A DNA stretch of 64,000 nt from VRUE01 sp035605695 (GCA_035605695.1 DATNGZ010000066.1:1-64000); one strand, 5' to 3'. Shown: positions 16,349 to 25,356, counted from the first letter of the stretch. The notes: generated by a model from the sequence alone, not told the origin. A program made the numbers and translations.

Positions 16349-17080
16349 CTAAGCCTGTTCGGCATCAACCAAACGATCCCAAATTGCCTTGGCGTCTTCG
16401 CTTTGGAAGTAGCTACGCACGGCGAGCGGCTGGAATCGTTCCTCGGCGGAGCCGCGAAAGACATAAAGAAAAGAGACCATGCGCACTAGGAGCGTGTCGA
16501 GTGGCTGGGGCCCGCTACTCGCTCTTGTCAGATTTGCGCAATCCGTCGTTCGAATTGCCTCAATGTGCTCCGTATGAAAGTCACGTAGATAGCTTGCGGC
16601 AGCCGCATTGGCATCAAGCTCAATGGGAACGCAATTCAGATAGGCGCCCGGGATTGACCCCCCAAAGGCCTGAAACAGCGTGGGCTTAATCAACCCGTTG
16701 AACAGATCAAAGATGTGCGGACATAAGGCGTATTGCCGGGCATGCTCAAGCTCATGACGCAGCAACCCCCCGAGAAGCGCCTGAACTGCTGAGCGCTCCA
16801 GGCCATCGGGGAAGTCATAGTCCAAGTGAACGACGATTCGATGGCGCAGCCACATCGTCTCAGAGGTGGCCTCCTTGTATTGCCGTAACGAGAAGCCGTG
16901 TGGAGGGTCCGGATCAATTTCTGGCGGGAACCACTGTGCAGCAACATCCTTCAGCTCCTGAGGCCGTTTCTCTGACTTCCAAAGCGACAGGTCTTGGTCG
17001 CGTAGTCCAGCGGCGTACTGGACAGCCTTGGGCCACTCAGCATCAATTGCCCTCAGAATCTGCCGTCGGTCAATCGGCAT
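16349..17080 (-). CDS. zincin-like metalloprotease of unknown target
   Basis: 243 aa from the ATG at 17080 (MPIDRRQILR). The zinc motif HELEH is at 109-113, and about 45 residues later ELDANAAA (154-161) supplies the glutamate expected as third ligand, the spacing of gluzincin-type enzymes. There is no signal peptide, so it probably acts inside the cell. The flanking helices (LLGGLLR before, FDLFNGLIKPTLF after) fit a zincin core. It lies in island cargo next to a HEPN-motif gene. Intracellular proteases in such places are often part of immunity or toxin systems, but nothing here proves that. Confidence 0.6.
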   Translation of the reverse strand: MPIDRRQILRAIDAEWPKAVQYAAGLRDQDLSLWKSEKRPQELKDVAAQWFPPEIDPDPPHGFSLRQYKEATSETMWLRHRIVVHLDYDFPDGLERSAVQALLGGLLRHELEHARQYALCPHIFDLFNGLIKPTLFQAFGGSIPGAYLNCVPIELDANAAAASYLRDFHTEHIEAIRTTDCANLTRASSGPQPLDTLLVRMVSFLYVFRGSAEERFQPLAVRSYFQSEDAKAIWDRLVDAEQA

Positions 17081-17173
17081 CGAAGAACGCCTGGTCGTCG
17101 CTGATCCCCATGCGGCGACCATACGCGCTCGGAGGGCAGCCATCCATCCGTAGTCCTCAGCCCGCTCGGGCTC

Positions 17174-17944
17174 TTAAGCGCCTCGCGCCACATAGATCGC
17201 CTTGAGATGCCTGCCTTCGTCTAGGGGCTGTCTGAAAACAGCATCCTCTATGTGGCCGAATACGTCTAGGCATTTGAGGCCGCTTGCTGCAAGGGCGTCT
17301 AGAGCGACCTCCCTGGGGAAGTGCCGTTGCCGGTGGACGCTGGCCGACTCGTCCGACTCGTATCCAAGCCGGGCTTCGCACAGGGAGCCAGGCGCAACAT
17401 CGCGGGCCGAGCGTCCTTCCCAAACCAAACGACCCTTCTCGGTCTCGATCACCTCAGTGTCAGCGAACTCGGTCCGGTACATGCGGAGCGTGTTCAGGTC
17501 GAAGACGACCAGACCCCCGGGGGCCAGATTTCGCCGCATGCCCTCAAAGGCCATCGCCAGTTCGTCGGCGTCGAGCAGGTAATTGAGCGGATCGGTCAGC
17601 GCCCAGACAAGATCAAATTCGCCGAAGGCCGGCAGCTCGCGCATGTCGGCGACCTCAAGGCGCACGGAGTCATCCGCCTTTCTCTTGGCCAGCTCGATCA
17701 TCGCTGGCGATAGGTCGCAGCCAACGACCTTCCATCCCCGGGCGGCCATCTCACGGAAGCTGTTGCCGGTACCGCAGGCAACATCGAGAAGGCGGTTTCC
17801 CTCAAGACCGTGGCGCTCCAACTCCGGCATAAGGCTGGCGAGCCACAGGCCGAAGTCATGGTGGGCTGTCAGGTCGTCATAGGCAACTGCGCAACTCTCA
17901 TAGGCATCTAGGGCATCGCTGCGCAGCCCTCCCCGGTTCGCCAT
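17174..17944 (-). CDS. class I SAM-dependent methyltransferase
   Basis: 256 aa. Motif I is LLDVACGTGNS (about 52-62), motif II GCDLSPAMIELA, then a motif IV-like FDLVWALTDPLNYLL. This is the Methyltransf_25/11 layout of small-molecule or tRNA-type methyltransferases. The N-terminal YESCAVAYDDLTAHHDF is typical of a subgroup that acts on unknown small substrates. No DNA-methylase motif (NPPY/DPPY) is present, so it is probably not the methylase of a restriction system. It lies in island cargo with 93 bp to the zincin start. Confidence 0.8.
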   Translation of the reverse strand: MANRGGLRSDALDAYESCAVAYDDLTAHHDFGLWLASLMPELERHGLEGNRLLDVACGTGNSFREMAARGWKVVGCDLSPAMIELAKRKADDSVRLEVADMRELPAFGEFDLVWALTDPLNYLLDADELAMAFEGMRRNLAPGGLVVFDLNTLRMYRTEFADTEVIETEKGRLVWEGRSARDVAPGSLCEARLGYESDESASVHRQRHFPREVALDALAASGLKCLDVFGHIEDAVFRQPLDEGRHLKAIYVARGA

Positions 17945-17983
17945 GTCTTATAGACCGAAGGGCGACGGGGCCAAGTTCCGTCG

Positions 17984-18241
17984 CTAGCTCCGAACGATCT
18001 GCGAGACCCGCTGGTGGCTCATCTTCAGCACCCGCGCGATCTCAGTCATCGGCATACCGCCCTTGTAGGCGGCTCGGATCGCCTGGTCTCGATCGGCCCT
18101 CAGCTCGTCGGCTTTCTTCTCAAGCGCTTGTTCGCGCCGCGCGTGCTTCTCGGCAAATGCCGCTAGCTCAGCCTTAGCCTCGGGCGCGTCCCGCTTCCTC
18201 CTCGCGATTCCTTGATCGTCGGCCGTTTTCCTGCGAGTCGG
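17984..18241 (-). pseudogene. C-terminal HTH fragment without start codon
   Basis: An open frame of about 85 codons with no ATG, GTG or TTG before its last third. It encodes a charged coiled helix (KHARREQALEKKADELRAD) and ends with a helix-turn-helix, MPMTEIARVLKMSHQRVSQ, of the type found at the end of sigma factors and resolvases. A TAA closes the frame at 18242. It could be the tail of a lost regulator. A start at an internal ATG would leave only the HTH. Confidence 0.4.
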
Positions 18242-18418
18242 TTAGCAGAAACCGACCAAACGATTTTCGTACTTGCTCGGACGAGAAGCAAGGGGTGCAG
18301 GGAGCGCCTGGCTCTGCGGCTGCACCGCCCCGGCGAGAGGGAGATGATTTGCCGGCCGGGGCGGTGCGCCTCCCTGGCAGTCTGTAGCGGCTCAGAAGAG
18401 CCCCGTGCTCGTGGCTGA

Positions 18419-18607
18419 CTACTTCTCAACCTCCCCGGTGCGATCCGCTTCGTGGCTTTCAGCCGCCCGCTCGGCGGGCTCAGGTTCGTCATACTCCCCG
18501 CCGGTCCACCCGCACGAGCAAGAGACGGCATAGCCGTCGCTCATCGGGATAACAAGGGCATTGTGCCGTTCCGATGTCTCAGTCGTTAACGATCTTCCCT
18601 GCGTCAT
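18419..18607 (-). CDS. small protein with a CxC zinc-ribbon-like knuckle
   Basis: 62 aa from the ATG at 18607 (MTQGRSL). The core SDGYAVSCSCGWTGGEYDEP looks like half of a zinc ribbon, and the C-terminus is acidic and Ala-rich (PAERAAESHEADRTG). A similar CSCGW core occurs in small proteins of actinobacterial mobile elements, but I cannot name a family. A longer version starting at 18694 is possible. The region 18242-18418 before it holds no supported gene. Confidence 0.4.
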   Translation of the reverse strand: MTQGRSLTTETSERHNALVIPMSDGYAVSCSCGWTGGEYDEPEPAERAAESHEADRTGEVEK

Positions 18608-18888
18608 TGAAACTCGATCCAGTTGCTTTCGAGGGAGGGCGGCGAGGCCGTTTAGGGACGAGTTCACCGCCCTCCCTGTCCATCGAGCAAGCATCGAGCG
18701 CCAACCAGGAGCCTCATGCTGACAACCCAGCGGGCGTACCCGACACGCAGGGCAGAGTAGGACTCCTCGAATCGTTTTAGCTCCGAAACAGTTGCGGTAA
18801 ATGCGGGGCGACGAACCGAGTCGGCCCGTCGCCCCGCCGGCCGATGGGATCAGCTCACCATCAAGCCCGGCGAGCTACCCAACCTCGC

Positions 18889-18948
18889 CTAGCCCAGCTT
18901 GCGCGTTGAGAGCAGCGGAGCTACGGGATCGACTGGGATCACCTTCAT
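18889..18948 (-). CDS. possible 19-residue ORF with a strong ribosome binding site
   Basis: An ATG at 18948 is preceded by GGGAGGTGAG with a 4-base spacer, one of the best Shine-Dalgarno sequences in the window. The frame is short: MKVIPVDPVAPLLSTRKLG, then stop. It could be a leader peptide or the stump of a lost gene. The rest of 18608-19157 shows no gene. Confidence 0.3.
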   Translation of the reverse strand: MKVIPVDPVAPLLSTRKLG

Positions 18949-19157
18949 TGCACTCACCTCCCTTCTCAACCGGCCGCGCCGCTTCCGGCGGCGGGCCTTG
19001 GTCGTCAGCAGGGATGAGTGTCCACCACTCGACTTTCGTAGAGGTACTCGGAAAGTCTGCGAAAAACGCTTCTAATCAATTAGCAGGATTGGATTTGGAC
19101 CGCTAGTCTTGCGCGCTCTGAAATGTCGTACCAATACGCGATCTAGAGGGGTGTCCA

Positions 19158-19817
19158 ATGCCGAAGAAGCCAGCCACCGAGAAAGGCAAAGCCGCGACAA
19201 AGAAGAAGCAGACGGGCTCCAGGGACGTCGTTGACCACGCGCTGATGCGCGGGCTGTCCCACCCACTCCGCACTCGCATTCTGGCCATCCTCAACGAACG
19301 GGTCTCTAGCCCAAACCAGCTCTCCAAGGAGTTGCACGAAGGCCTAAGCCAGGTCAGCTACCACGTCGAGAAGCTGAAGAAACTGGGCCTGATCGAAATG
19401 GTCAAAACGGAGCCTCGTCGGGGCGCTGTAGAGCACTTCTACCGAGGCGTGCGACAGATCCTCGTTCCCAGGGGCGCGTGGAAAGACCTTCCCTCAAGCA
19501 TCCTCTCGGGCATCACGGCGCAGATTCTCGAAAACTTCTTTGACGATGCCCAAGGATCAATAGAGGCCGGAATCTTCGATGACCCGGACAGCTACGCGGG
19601 CTGGTCACCGTTGATCTTGGATCGGGAGGGCTTCAAACGAATTGACGAGCTGGCAAACGAGTTTCTTGAGGCCATCTTCGACGTACAAGCCGAAGCCAGT
19701 GGGCGACTGGCCGAGAGTGGCAAGGAAGGCTTTTCGGCAACGGTTCTACTCGCGTCGTTCTTGTCCACCCGAAGCCCGGAGGACAGCAAGCGGGCGACCT
19801 CAACCATGCAGCGCTAA
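19158..19817 (+). CDS. ArsR-like winged-helix transcriptional regulator
   Basis: 219 aa. A Lys-rich N-terminus (MPKKPATEKGKAATKKK) is followed by a winged helix at about residues 24-90: MRGLSHPLRTRILAIL, then LSQVSYHVEKLKKLGLI as recognition helix, then the wing with EHFYRG. The C-terminal half is helical and would bind a ligand or mediate dimerisation. The layout matches MarR/ArsR-type regulators of actinobacterial elements that have a C-terminal DUF-like domain. It faces the relaxase gene convergently and may control island genes, but no operator could be identified. Confidence 0.8.
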   Translation: MPKKPATEKGKAATKKKQTGSRDVVDHALMRGLSHPLRTRILAILNERVSSPNQLSKELHEGLSQVSYHVEKLKKLGLIEMVKTEPRRGAVEHFYRGVRQILVPRGAWKDLPSSILSGITAQILENFFDDAQGSIEAGIFDDPDSYAGWSPLILDREGFKRIDELANEFLEAIFDVQAEASGRLAESGKEGFSATVLLASFLSTRSPEDSKRATSTMQR

Positions 19818-19882
19818 GCGCAGCGACTGTCGCCTCAGCAGCCACCGGCACCCGCTCCCCCCGACCTACCCGCCAAATCGGC

Positions 19883-19936
19883 GCCGCGCGAAGCGGCAGT
19901 AAAGGGCGCGAAGCGCCCGACCCCCGCAGGGGGTTT
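19883..19936. terminator. three hairpins between convergent genes
   Basis: Three perfect stem-loops in a row: GCCGC/GCGGC at 19883-19897, GGGCGC/GCGCCC at 19904-19918 and ACCCCC/GGGGGT at 19920-19934, the last followed by two T. They lie between the convergent regulator (ends 19817) and relaxase (ends 19978) genes and probably stop transcription from both sides. Confidence 0.55.
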
Positions 19937-19977
19937 ACGGCCGCGAGTCCGGTGCTTCAATCGAGCGGGTCGGGGGC

Positions 19978-22900
19978 TCACCGACCAATGCCGAGACCCC
20001 GCTCGTTGCCCCTCGCCTGCTCTCGGGTCTTGACCCGCTGCTGCTCAAGGCCGAGCCTGCGCTGGGTCTCGGTCAGCCTTCGCTGTGCGGCTTTCTGCGC
20101 CGCTCGCGCTCCGGCGTCTTGCGGCTCGCGGCCGAAGGCGCTGCCTTTGTCCTTCACTCCGTGTTCGAGCCGGTAGCGCTCGACTCCCTGAACGCCGCGA
20201 TCCCAAGCGCTCGCCCTGCCCGGATCGGCGGGCCTTGGCCCAAGCTCCTTGACGATGTAGGAGGGCGGCTCGATCCGGGCGGCTGTGAGCGCTTGGGCTG
20301 AGCGGGCGTCAAGAAGCTGCGTGGCGATCTCGGCCTCGCGGCGGACCTCCGTTGTCGGCGGCCTCATCTGCGCCAGCTCCTCCTTCGCCTCGGCCAGCCG
20401 TTCATGGAGCAGTTCCTCGCTTTCGATCGCGTAGGGCAACTTCTGGCGGCGCTCGCGCCAGCCGAGCGCTTCGACGGCCTCGCGGTTGCTGGTCGCCTCC
20501 TTGACTTCGCGGCGGCGCTGCGCCACATACCGGTGTTGGTCGGCGTATTCCTCCTGGTGGCGGGCCTCGAAGCGAGCCGGGGTGCCCAGCTCGTCCCGCC
20601 TGGCGGCCAGCTCCACGGTGGGCAGCTTCGCCAGCTCGGCACGCAGCGCCTCGTCATGGGCGGCGGTCTGGGCGCGATCGCGCTCGACCGCTTCGCCAAT
20701 GTGGGCGATGGCGTTTCGCTGCGGCCCGCCGGGTGCGTACTCGCTTCGCTCGCTCTCGATCTCCGGCGTCGTGTAGAGGTAGGTCTGCTCGCGAGTGCGC
20801 GAGGTGGCGACGTAGGACTCCTGCTTGTCCATGCTCGGGTCAATCACCACGTAGGCGGTGTCCACGGTCGTGCCCTGGGCGCAGTAGGTCGTCACCGCGT
20901 AGGCGTGCTGCAGGGCGGGAGCCTCGCCGCCCAAGGTGGTGCGGTCCAGGTAGTCGCGGCCGACCTCCACACGGCGGGCCTGGTCGATGCCCTCAAGGAC
21001 GATCCGCCCGCGCTCGGCGTCCACCTGGGCGACCTCCCAGCGCTCGCGGTTGTAGATGCCGCCGGCGCGGTCGTTGACGCGGGTGATGACCTGATCGCCG
21101 GCAGCGAAGGGGACGCCGCCGACCTCGATCTCCTCGGCGCCCAAACGCCCTTCGGTCTTGACCAGCTCGCGCGCCGTCGCGTTCAAGCGCTCGACCTCAA
21201 CGTTTCGCTTCGCGACCATCAGTGCGTCGTCCCCCTGGGAGTAGGAGCGCCACCAATCCTCGACTATCGCCACGCGGCGCTCCTCGGCGGTACCGGCGAC
21301 CGTGATTCGCTCCTCGGATCGATAGAGGTAGAGGGCCTCGCGACCCGCTCCGTCGCGGATCAGCTTCGCCGCGTCGCGGTCGAGCTCGTGGTTATGGCGG
21401 ATCACTTCGTGCAGGTGGACGGGCTCGCTTCGATCTGCAATCGCCGAGAACAAGCCGCCTGCCTCGATCGAGCCAAGCTGCTCGGGGTCTCCGACCAGGA
21501 CCAGCTTCGCCCCGGCCTCCTCGGCGTGGCCGATCACTCGGGCCAGATGCTCGGAGCCGACCATCGCGGCCTCGTCGACCAGGAGGACCGAGCGCGAGGA
21601 CAGACCAAGCTCGCCGCGGTCAAGATCGCGAAGCAGACCGGCGACGGTCATCGCCTCAAGGCCCTCGGCGCTGAGGACGTTGGCCGCTCTCCAGGTCGGC
21701 GCGGAGGCGCGAAGCTCAAAGCCCGCTTGCGCCCAGCCTTCGGCGGCGGCGACCGTGGCGAAGCTCTTGCCCGTCCCGGCCTCTCCGATCACGACGACGA
21801 TGCCCTCCCGTCCTGCGAGCAAGCGCTGCACCATCTCGCGCTGGTCGGGCTTCAGGGTCGGGCGGGCCGCGATCACGCGAGCGGCGACCAACTCCCCGGC
21901 CTCACCGCGTGGCTCTGCCGCCATCCGCTTCGCAGCCTCAAGCGCCTGGCGCTCAAGCTCCCAGATTCGCTTGGTTGTGTATCGGGCGCCTTTGGCGGTC
22001 TCTGAGACCGTGACCACGGACTCGGAGGCGAGAAAGGCGTCGGCGGCTGCCTCGACCTCGTGGCCGGGCGCTCCGCTGGGAAGCAGGTTGGCAACCGCCT
22101 GGATCGCGGCGCGGCGGTCGAAGTGGGAGGCGTGGGCCGTGACCTCGCGGTCGAGCTGGGCCATCGCCGGCTTGGCGGCCCGATCGACCTCCCTGCCTGT
22201 CTTCGCGATGGCCTCGCGATCAAGACCGATCTCCCCGGCTTTGGCCTGCCAGCGCTCGCGCAGGTTGCCAAGCTCGACGCCCTTCTCCTTTGTCTTGCGG
22301 GTGGCGAGCGTGGCGATCTGGCGGGCGCGGGCCGAGGCTCCCTCCCCCGCCGCCTCGAGTATTTCCGCGCGGCGGGTCGAGAACGCCTTAAGCCACTCAT
22401 CGGCGAAGCCCTTGATCTCAGCGATGCCCTTGCGCGGCGCCTGCCACTCGACGCCGAGGCGGCGGCTCAACTCGTGGCGCAGGTGGGCCTCGTAGATGTA
22501 GCTGGCTGTGGTCGCGTGCTCGTAGATCGCCGGGTGGTAGAGGCGGGTCCATTTGCCGTCCGGTCCCTTGGTCGCGTTGGCGACCAGCACATGCGTATGC
22601 AGCTGCGGGTCGCCATTTCGCGAGGAGCGGTGGGTGTACCCGGCGGCGAGGTAGCCGTTGCCTTTGACGAAGACCGCGCCGCCTTTGCCCCGGCGGGTCC
22701 AGCAAGCCTCGCGCTGCATGTAGTTCAGAGCGACTTCTACCGAGCGCCAGTGGGCGGCCTTGACCTCGACGGCGGCTTCGGGACCTCCGAGCGCCCAGGT
22801 GAGCGAAACCGACTTCGGCGCGGAGAAGGTGAGATCGAAGCCGGGCACCGGGCCTTTGCCCGAGACGGCGACCAGTCCAAGCGGCTCCCCGGTAGCGGGG

Positions 22901-23091
22901 TTGTTGCCGGTCAGCATGGATACGAGCAGGTCCGGTGAGACCTCGCCGGAGAGGCCCAGCTCGGCGGCGGCGTCGCCCAGCCATTGCCCGGCCTCCTCAC
23001 CCTCGCCGGAGTAGTAGTCCTCCTGGCCTTCGGCGACCTTGGAGAGGTAGTAGCCCTCCTGGCCTTTTCCGAGCTTTCCAATGCTGAGCAT
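19978..23091 (-). CDS. MobF-family conjugative relaxase/helicase (TraA/TrwC-like)
   Basis: 1037 aa. The N-terminal relaxase domain has paired tyrosines at 14/15 and 26/27 and the three-histidine metal site H154, H165, H167 in THRSSRNGDPQLHTHVLVAN. A RecD-like helicase follows: Walker A GEAGTGKS at 436-443, Walker B VDEAAM near 505. The C-terminal 200 residues are a charged coiled helix. The relaxase nicks oriT, stays covalently bound to the strand and unwinds it during transfer. It is the main mobility gene of the island. Since no coupling protein or channel genes are seen, transfer would need a helper. Confidence 0.93.
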   Translation of the reverse strand: MLSIGKLGKGQEGYYLSKVAEGQEDYYSGEGEEAGQWLGDAAAELGLSGEVSPDLLVSMLTGNNPATGEPLGLVAVSGKGPVPGFDLTFSAPKSVSLTWALGGPEAAVEVKAAHWRSVEVALNYMQREACWTRRGKGGAVFVKGNGYLAAGYTHRSSRNGDPQLHTHVLVANATKGPDGKWTRLYHPAIYEHATTASYIYEAHLRHELSRRLGVEWQAPRKGIAEIKGFADEWLKAFSTRRAEILEAAGEGASARARQIATLATRKTKEKGVELGNLRERWQAKAGEIGLDREAIAKTGREVDRAAKPAMAQLDREVTAHASHFDRRAAIQAVANLLPSGAPGHEVEAAADAFLASESVVTVSETAKGARYTTKRIWELERQALEAAKRMAAEPRGEAGELVAARVIAARPTLKPDQREMVQRLLAGREGIVVVIGEAGTGKSFATVAAAEGWAQAGFELRASAPTWRAANVLSAEGLEAMTVAGLLRDLDRGELGLSSRSVLLVDEAAMVGSEHLARVIGHAEEAGAKLVLVGDPEQLGSIEAGGLFSAIADRSEPVHLHEVIRHNHELDRDAAKLIRDGAGREALYLYRSEERITVAGTAEERRVAIVEDWWRSYSQGDDALMVAKRNVEVERLNATARELVKTEGRLGAEEIEVGGVPFAAGDQVITRVNDRAGGIYNRERWEVAQVDAERGRIVLEGIDQARRVEVGRDYLDRTTLGGEAPALQHAYAVTTYCAQGTTVDTAYVVIDPSMDKQESYVATSRTREQTYLYTTPEIESERSEYAPGGPQRNAIAHIGEAVERDRAQTAAHDEALRAELAKLPTVELAARRDELGTPARFEARHQEEYADQHRYVAQRRREVKEATSNREAVEALGWRERRQKLPYAIESEELLHERLAEAKEELAQMRPPTTEVRREAEIATQLLDARSAQALTAARIEPPSYIVKELGPRPADPGRASAWDRGVQGVERYRLEHGVKDKGSAFGREPQDAGARAAQKAAQRRLTETQRRLGLEQQRVKTREQARGNERGLGIGR

Positions 23092-23972
23092 CAGAAGCTA
23101 TGTCCAAACGGCGGCGAGAATGCGCCACTCTTTTCGTTAAGGATCGGCAAGGCACTCCGTACTCCAAGCGGGGGGCTTCCGTGCGTCACCGATTCGCTCA
23201 TGCCTTAGAGGTCAAAGAAGAGGTCGTTCTTGATCCACTTCTTTAGGAGTCGAGCGCGGCGGCCCAGCGCCCCGGTGAATTTGCGGGCGGCCGCAGGGCT
23301 GCCGGGCGGTTACGCCGCGCCGGGGATCACCGGAGGGTGATGTGGCGTGAGGGCTGTGGCTGTGGGTGCTGTAGGGCTGCTCGTAGGTGCCTGCCTGCCT
23401 ACCTCTGGCTGGCTGGTCTGCTGTGTGGGTCCAGGTCCTAATCGGTCTGTCCGTGGGTCTGACTGACTGGCTCTACGGCTCTATCTACTGATCTGACTGC
23501 TCCTGCCTGACCGTCTTCTGCTTGCTCGCTTGGGCGCGCCAGCGCCGCCGAGCATCTTCCTCAGTCCTTCGCCGCGTCTTGGCCGGGCGTTAGCCCTCGC
23601 CGCTCGGCTTCGAAGGAGTGGATCAAGCCCAGGCCGTGCCGGCCACGGCCATGAGATCAGGGCAGAGGCCCTTGGCGAGGACGCCGATGGCGCTGCCCTG
23701 TGTGAGGTCTGTGTGAGCAATCGGCGGCGGAAAAGTGGCGCAAAAGGACGCCCTGGATGGACTACTAGACATGAGGAAAAGCAGCGATACGGCGGCGGTC
23801 AGCGCTGGACAGTCGGCGTCCGCAGGAAATCGGTGGATCAAATGCGGGCCTCCAATTGACCTTAAGGACATGAAGCCCCATCCGATTCGCCCACTCGTGG
23901 GGGCGCTGAAGGCTCGCGCCGGACTTGGGAAGCCGATGGATGAGCCGCTCACTTTTGACGTCGACCAGACCC
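23092..23972. other. gene-poor stretch upstream of the relaxase, possible oriT region
   Basis: About 880 bp without a convincing gene. Bases 23340-23530 are low-complexity on the plus strand, with many CTG/TGG/CTAC repeats and almost no runs of A. A short minus-strand frame ending at 23205 encodes a tail-like KKWIKNDLFFDL but has no start codon. A frame at 23735-23986 (GTG start) overlaps the Xis gene and is doubtful. Transfer origins normally lie just upstream of relaxase genes, so this stretch is the first place to look for oriT. No nick-site consensus could be recognised. Confidence 0.4.
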
Positions 23973-24182
23973 ATGACCGAGCCTGAACTCCTCAGAGATC
24001 CCCTTCTCGACGCTCACGAGGCCGCCGAACTTCTCCATGTGCCCCGCAGCACCCTTTACGAGCTGGTGCGATCCCGGGGACTACCCCACGTTCGTATCGG
24101 CGATCGTGGCCTGAGATTCACGCGCCCGGAACTTGAGCGCTGGGTAGGCGAGAACACCTATGGAATTCGGCGCGGACGATAA
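23973..24182 (+). CDS. excisionase/MerR-like helix-turn-helix protein
   Basis: 69 aa from the ATG at 23973. The core LDAHEAAELLHVPRSTLYEL, followed by RGLPHVRIGDRGLRF and ending in LERWV, is the standard HTH_17 excisionase fold: helix-turn-helix plus a beta-hairpin wing. It bends DNA at attachment sites and turns the integrase reaction towards excision. The gene is convergent with the integrase, with 7 bp between the stop codons, which allows mutual control by antisense transcription. Confidence 0.85.
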   Translation: MTEPELLRDPLLDAHEAAELLHVPRSTLYELVRSRGLPHVRIGDRGLRFTRPELERWVGENTYGIRRGR

Positions 24183-24189
24183 GCCAGGG

Positions 24190-25356
24190 TCACGGAGCGG
24201 GTACCGGTCGTCTCGATCGTTGGGGCTCCTCCAGGCGGAATGCCTCAGAGACTCGCTTGGCAGCATCCTCGCGGTCAACGAAAGCGAGGTAACGCCTGGT
24301 CGTCGTCAGGTCTGCGTGCCCCATCCACTCCATGACCTCCCGCGAGTCGGCGTGTCGAATCACGGTGCTGCCGAAGGTGTGGCGGAGGTTGTGGAAACGG
24401 AAGTCCTCGCGCAGGTCTGCCGCCCGGAGAGCGGCGCGGTAACGCTCCTTCAAGGACTTGTAGCCGACGTGTTGGCCGCATGCCGTACAAAAGACAAGAT
24501 CGTCGTCGGTGGTGAAGTGATCGCGCTGGCCGAGTCGCGCCAGACGTTCGGCGACCTCCTCGGCCATCGGCACGGCTCGCTCGGTCCCGCCCTTCGGCGT
24601 CGTCGTCTCACCCTGGGTCCAGTTCTCGCGGACGTGGATTGTGCGGCGGGTGAAATCCACGTCGCGCCAGCGCAACGCCAGCAGCTCGCCCATTCGCAGA
24701 CCGGCGAAGGCCGCCGTATGGAAGATCGCTGCGTCCTGATCAGACTCCGCCGCCCTGACGAGTGCCAAGACCTCTTCGGGGCGCAGCACGTCGATCTTCG
24801 CCGCGCGACGAACTCGCGGGCGCTCAACGAGATCGGCGGGGTTGCGGGGCAGGCCATAGACCTTCATCGCCCGCTTGAAGATCGAGCCGAGGCAGACGAG
24901 GTACTTCTGCCGCGTCCGGTTGGAGCCGCCGTAGCCGCTGATCCAGAGGTCGATGTCCTGGGTCGTGATCGTCTCGATCTTGCGTTTGCCGAACTCGCGG
25001 ACGAGGACGCGGGCCATGTTGCGGTAGTCGCGGAGAGTGGACGGCTTGCAGTCGCGGACGTTCTCGCTGTAGGCAAGCCACTCGTCGGCGGCGTCAGCGA
25101 AGGTCTTGCCGGTCTGGACCAGCCCCGGCAGGGAGCCGTCGCGCGTCTGGCGCAGCAGCTCGTCCAAGTGCGCCTGGGCCTTGCCTTTCGTGAAGTAGCC
25201 GTCGGGTGGCGCGGTCTTCTCGGTCCAGGCCAGCCCGAGCCGCTTCTTCTGCTGCCGGCCGTCCGGCAACCGGAACTTGGCGTACCAGACAACCCCACGC
25301 TTCCCCTTGCGCTTGAAGACATGGCCGGAGATCGGGTGGGGCGCTGGCTGTCGCAT
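24190..25356 (-). CDS. tyrosine integrase of the island
   Basis: 388 aa. An N-terminal arm-binding domain starts with VFKRKGKRGVVWYAKFRLPDG, then a SAM-like core-binding domain (about 85-170), then the catalytic domain with R221 (AGLRMGE), K255, H322 and R325 (HNLRHTFGS), H347 (GHAD) and Y356 as nucleophile: all six residues are present. It should recombine attP with the 3' end of tRNA-Met, which lies 104 bp upstream of its start. The doubled motif GGGACCAA at 25381-25398 directly upstream also occurs in P arms A and B and is probably the arm site. Confidence 0.95.
   Translation of the reverse strand: MRQPAPHPISGHVFKRKGKRGVVWYAKFRLPDGRQQKKRLGLAWTEKTAPPDGYFTKGKAQAHLDELLRQTRDGSLPGLVQTGKTFADAADEWLAYSENVRDCKPSTLRDYRNMARVLVREFGKRKIETITTQDIDLWISGYGGSNRTRQKYLVCLGSIFKRAMKVYGLPRNPADLVERPRVRRAAKIDVLRPEEVLALVRAAESDQDAAIFHTAAFAGLRMGELLALRWRDVDFTRRTIHVRENWTQGETTTPKGGTERAVPMAEEVAERLARLGQRDHFTTDDDLVFCTACGQHVGYKSLKERYRAALRAADLREDFRFHNLRHTFGSTVIRHADSREVMEWMGHADLTTTRRYLAFVDREDAAKRVSEAFRLEEPQRSRRPVPAP

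Noticed and set aside
20404..22005. 533-codon plus-strand ORF opposite the relaxase
   Set aside because: The relaxase on the minus strand has all catalytic motifs. The plus frame is an open antisense frame typical of high-GC genes.
23340..23530. CRISPR array or tandem-repeat locus in the low-complexity stretch
   Set aside because: The words CTG, TGG and CTAC recur irregularly; no repeat of constant length with spacers is present. No CRISPR array was seen anywhere in the window.
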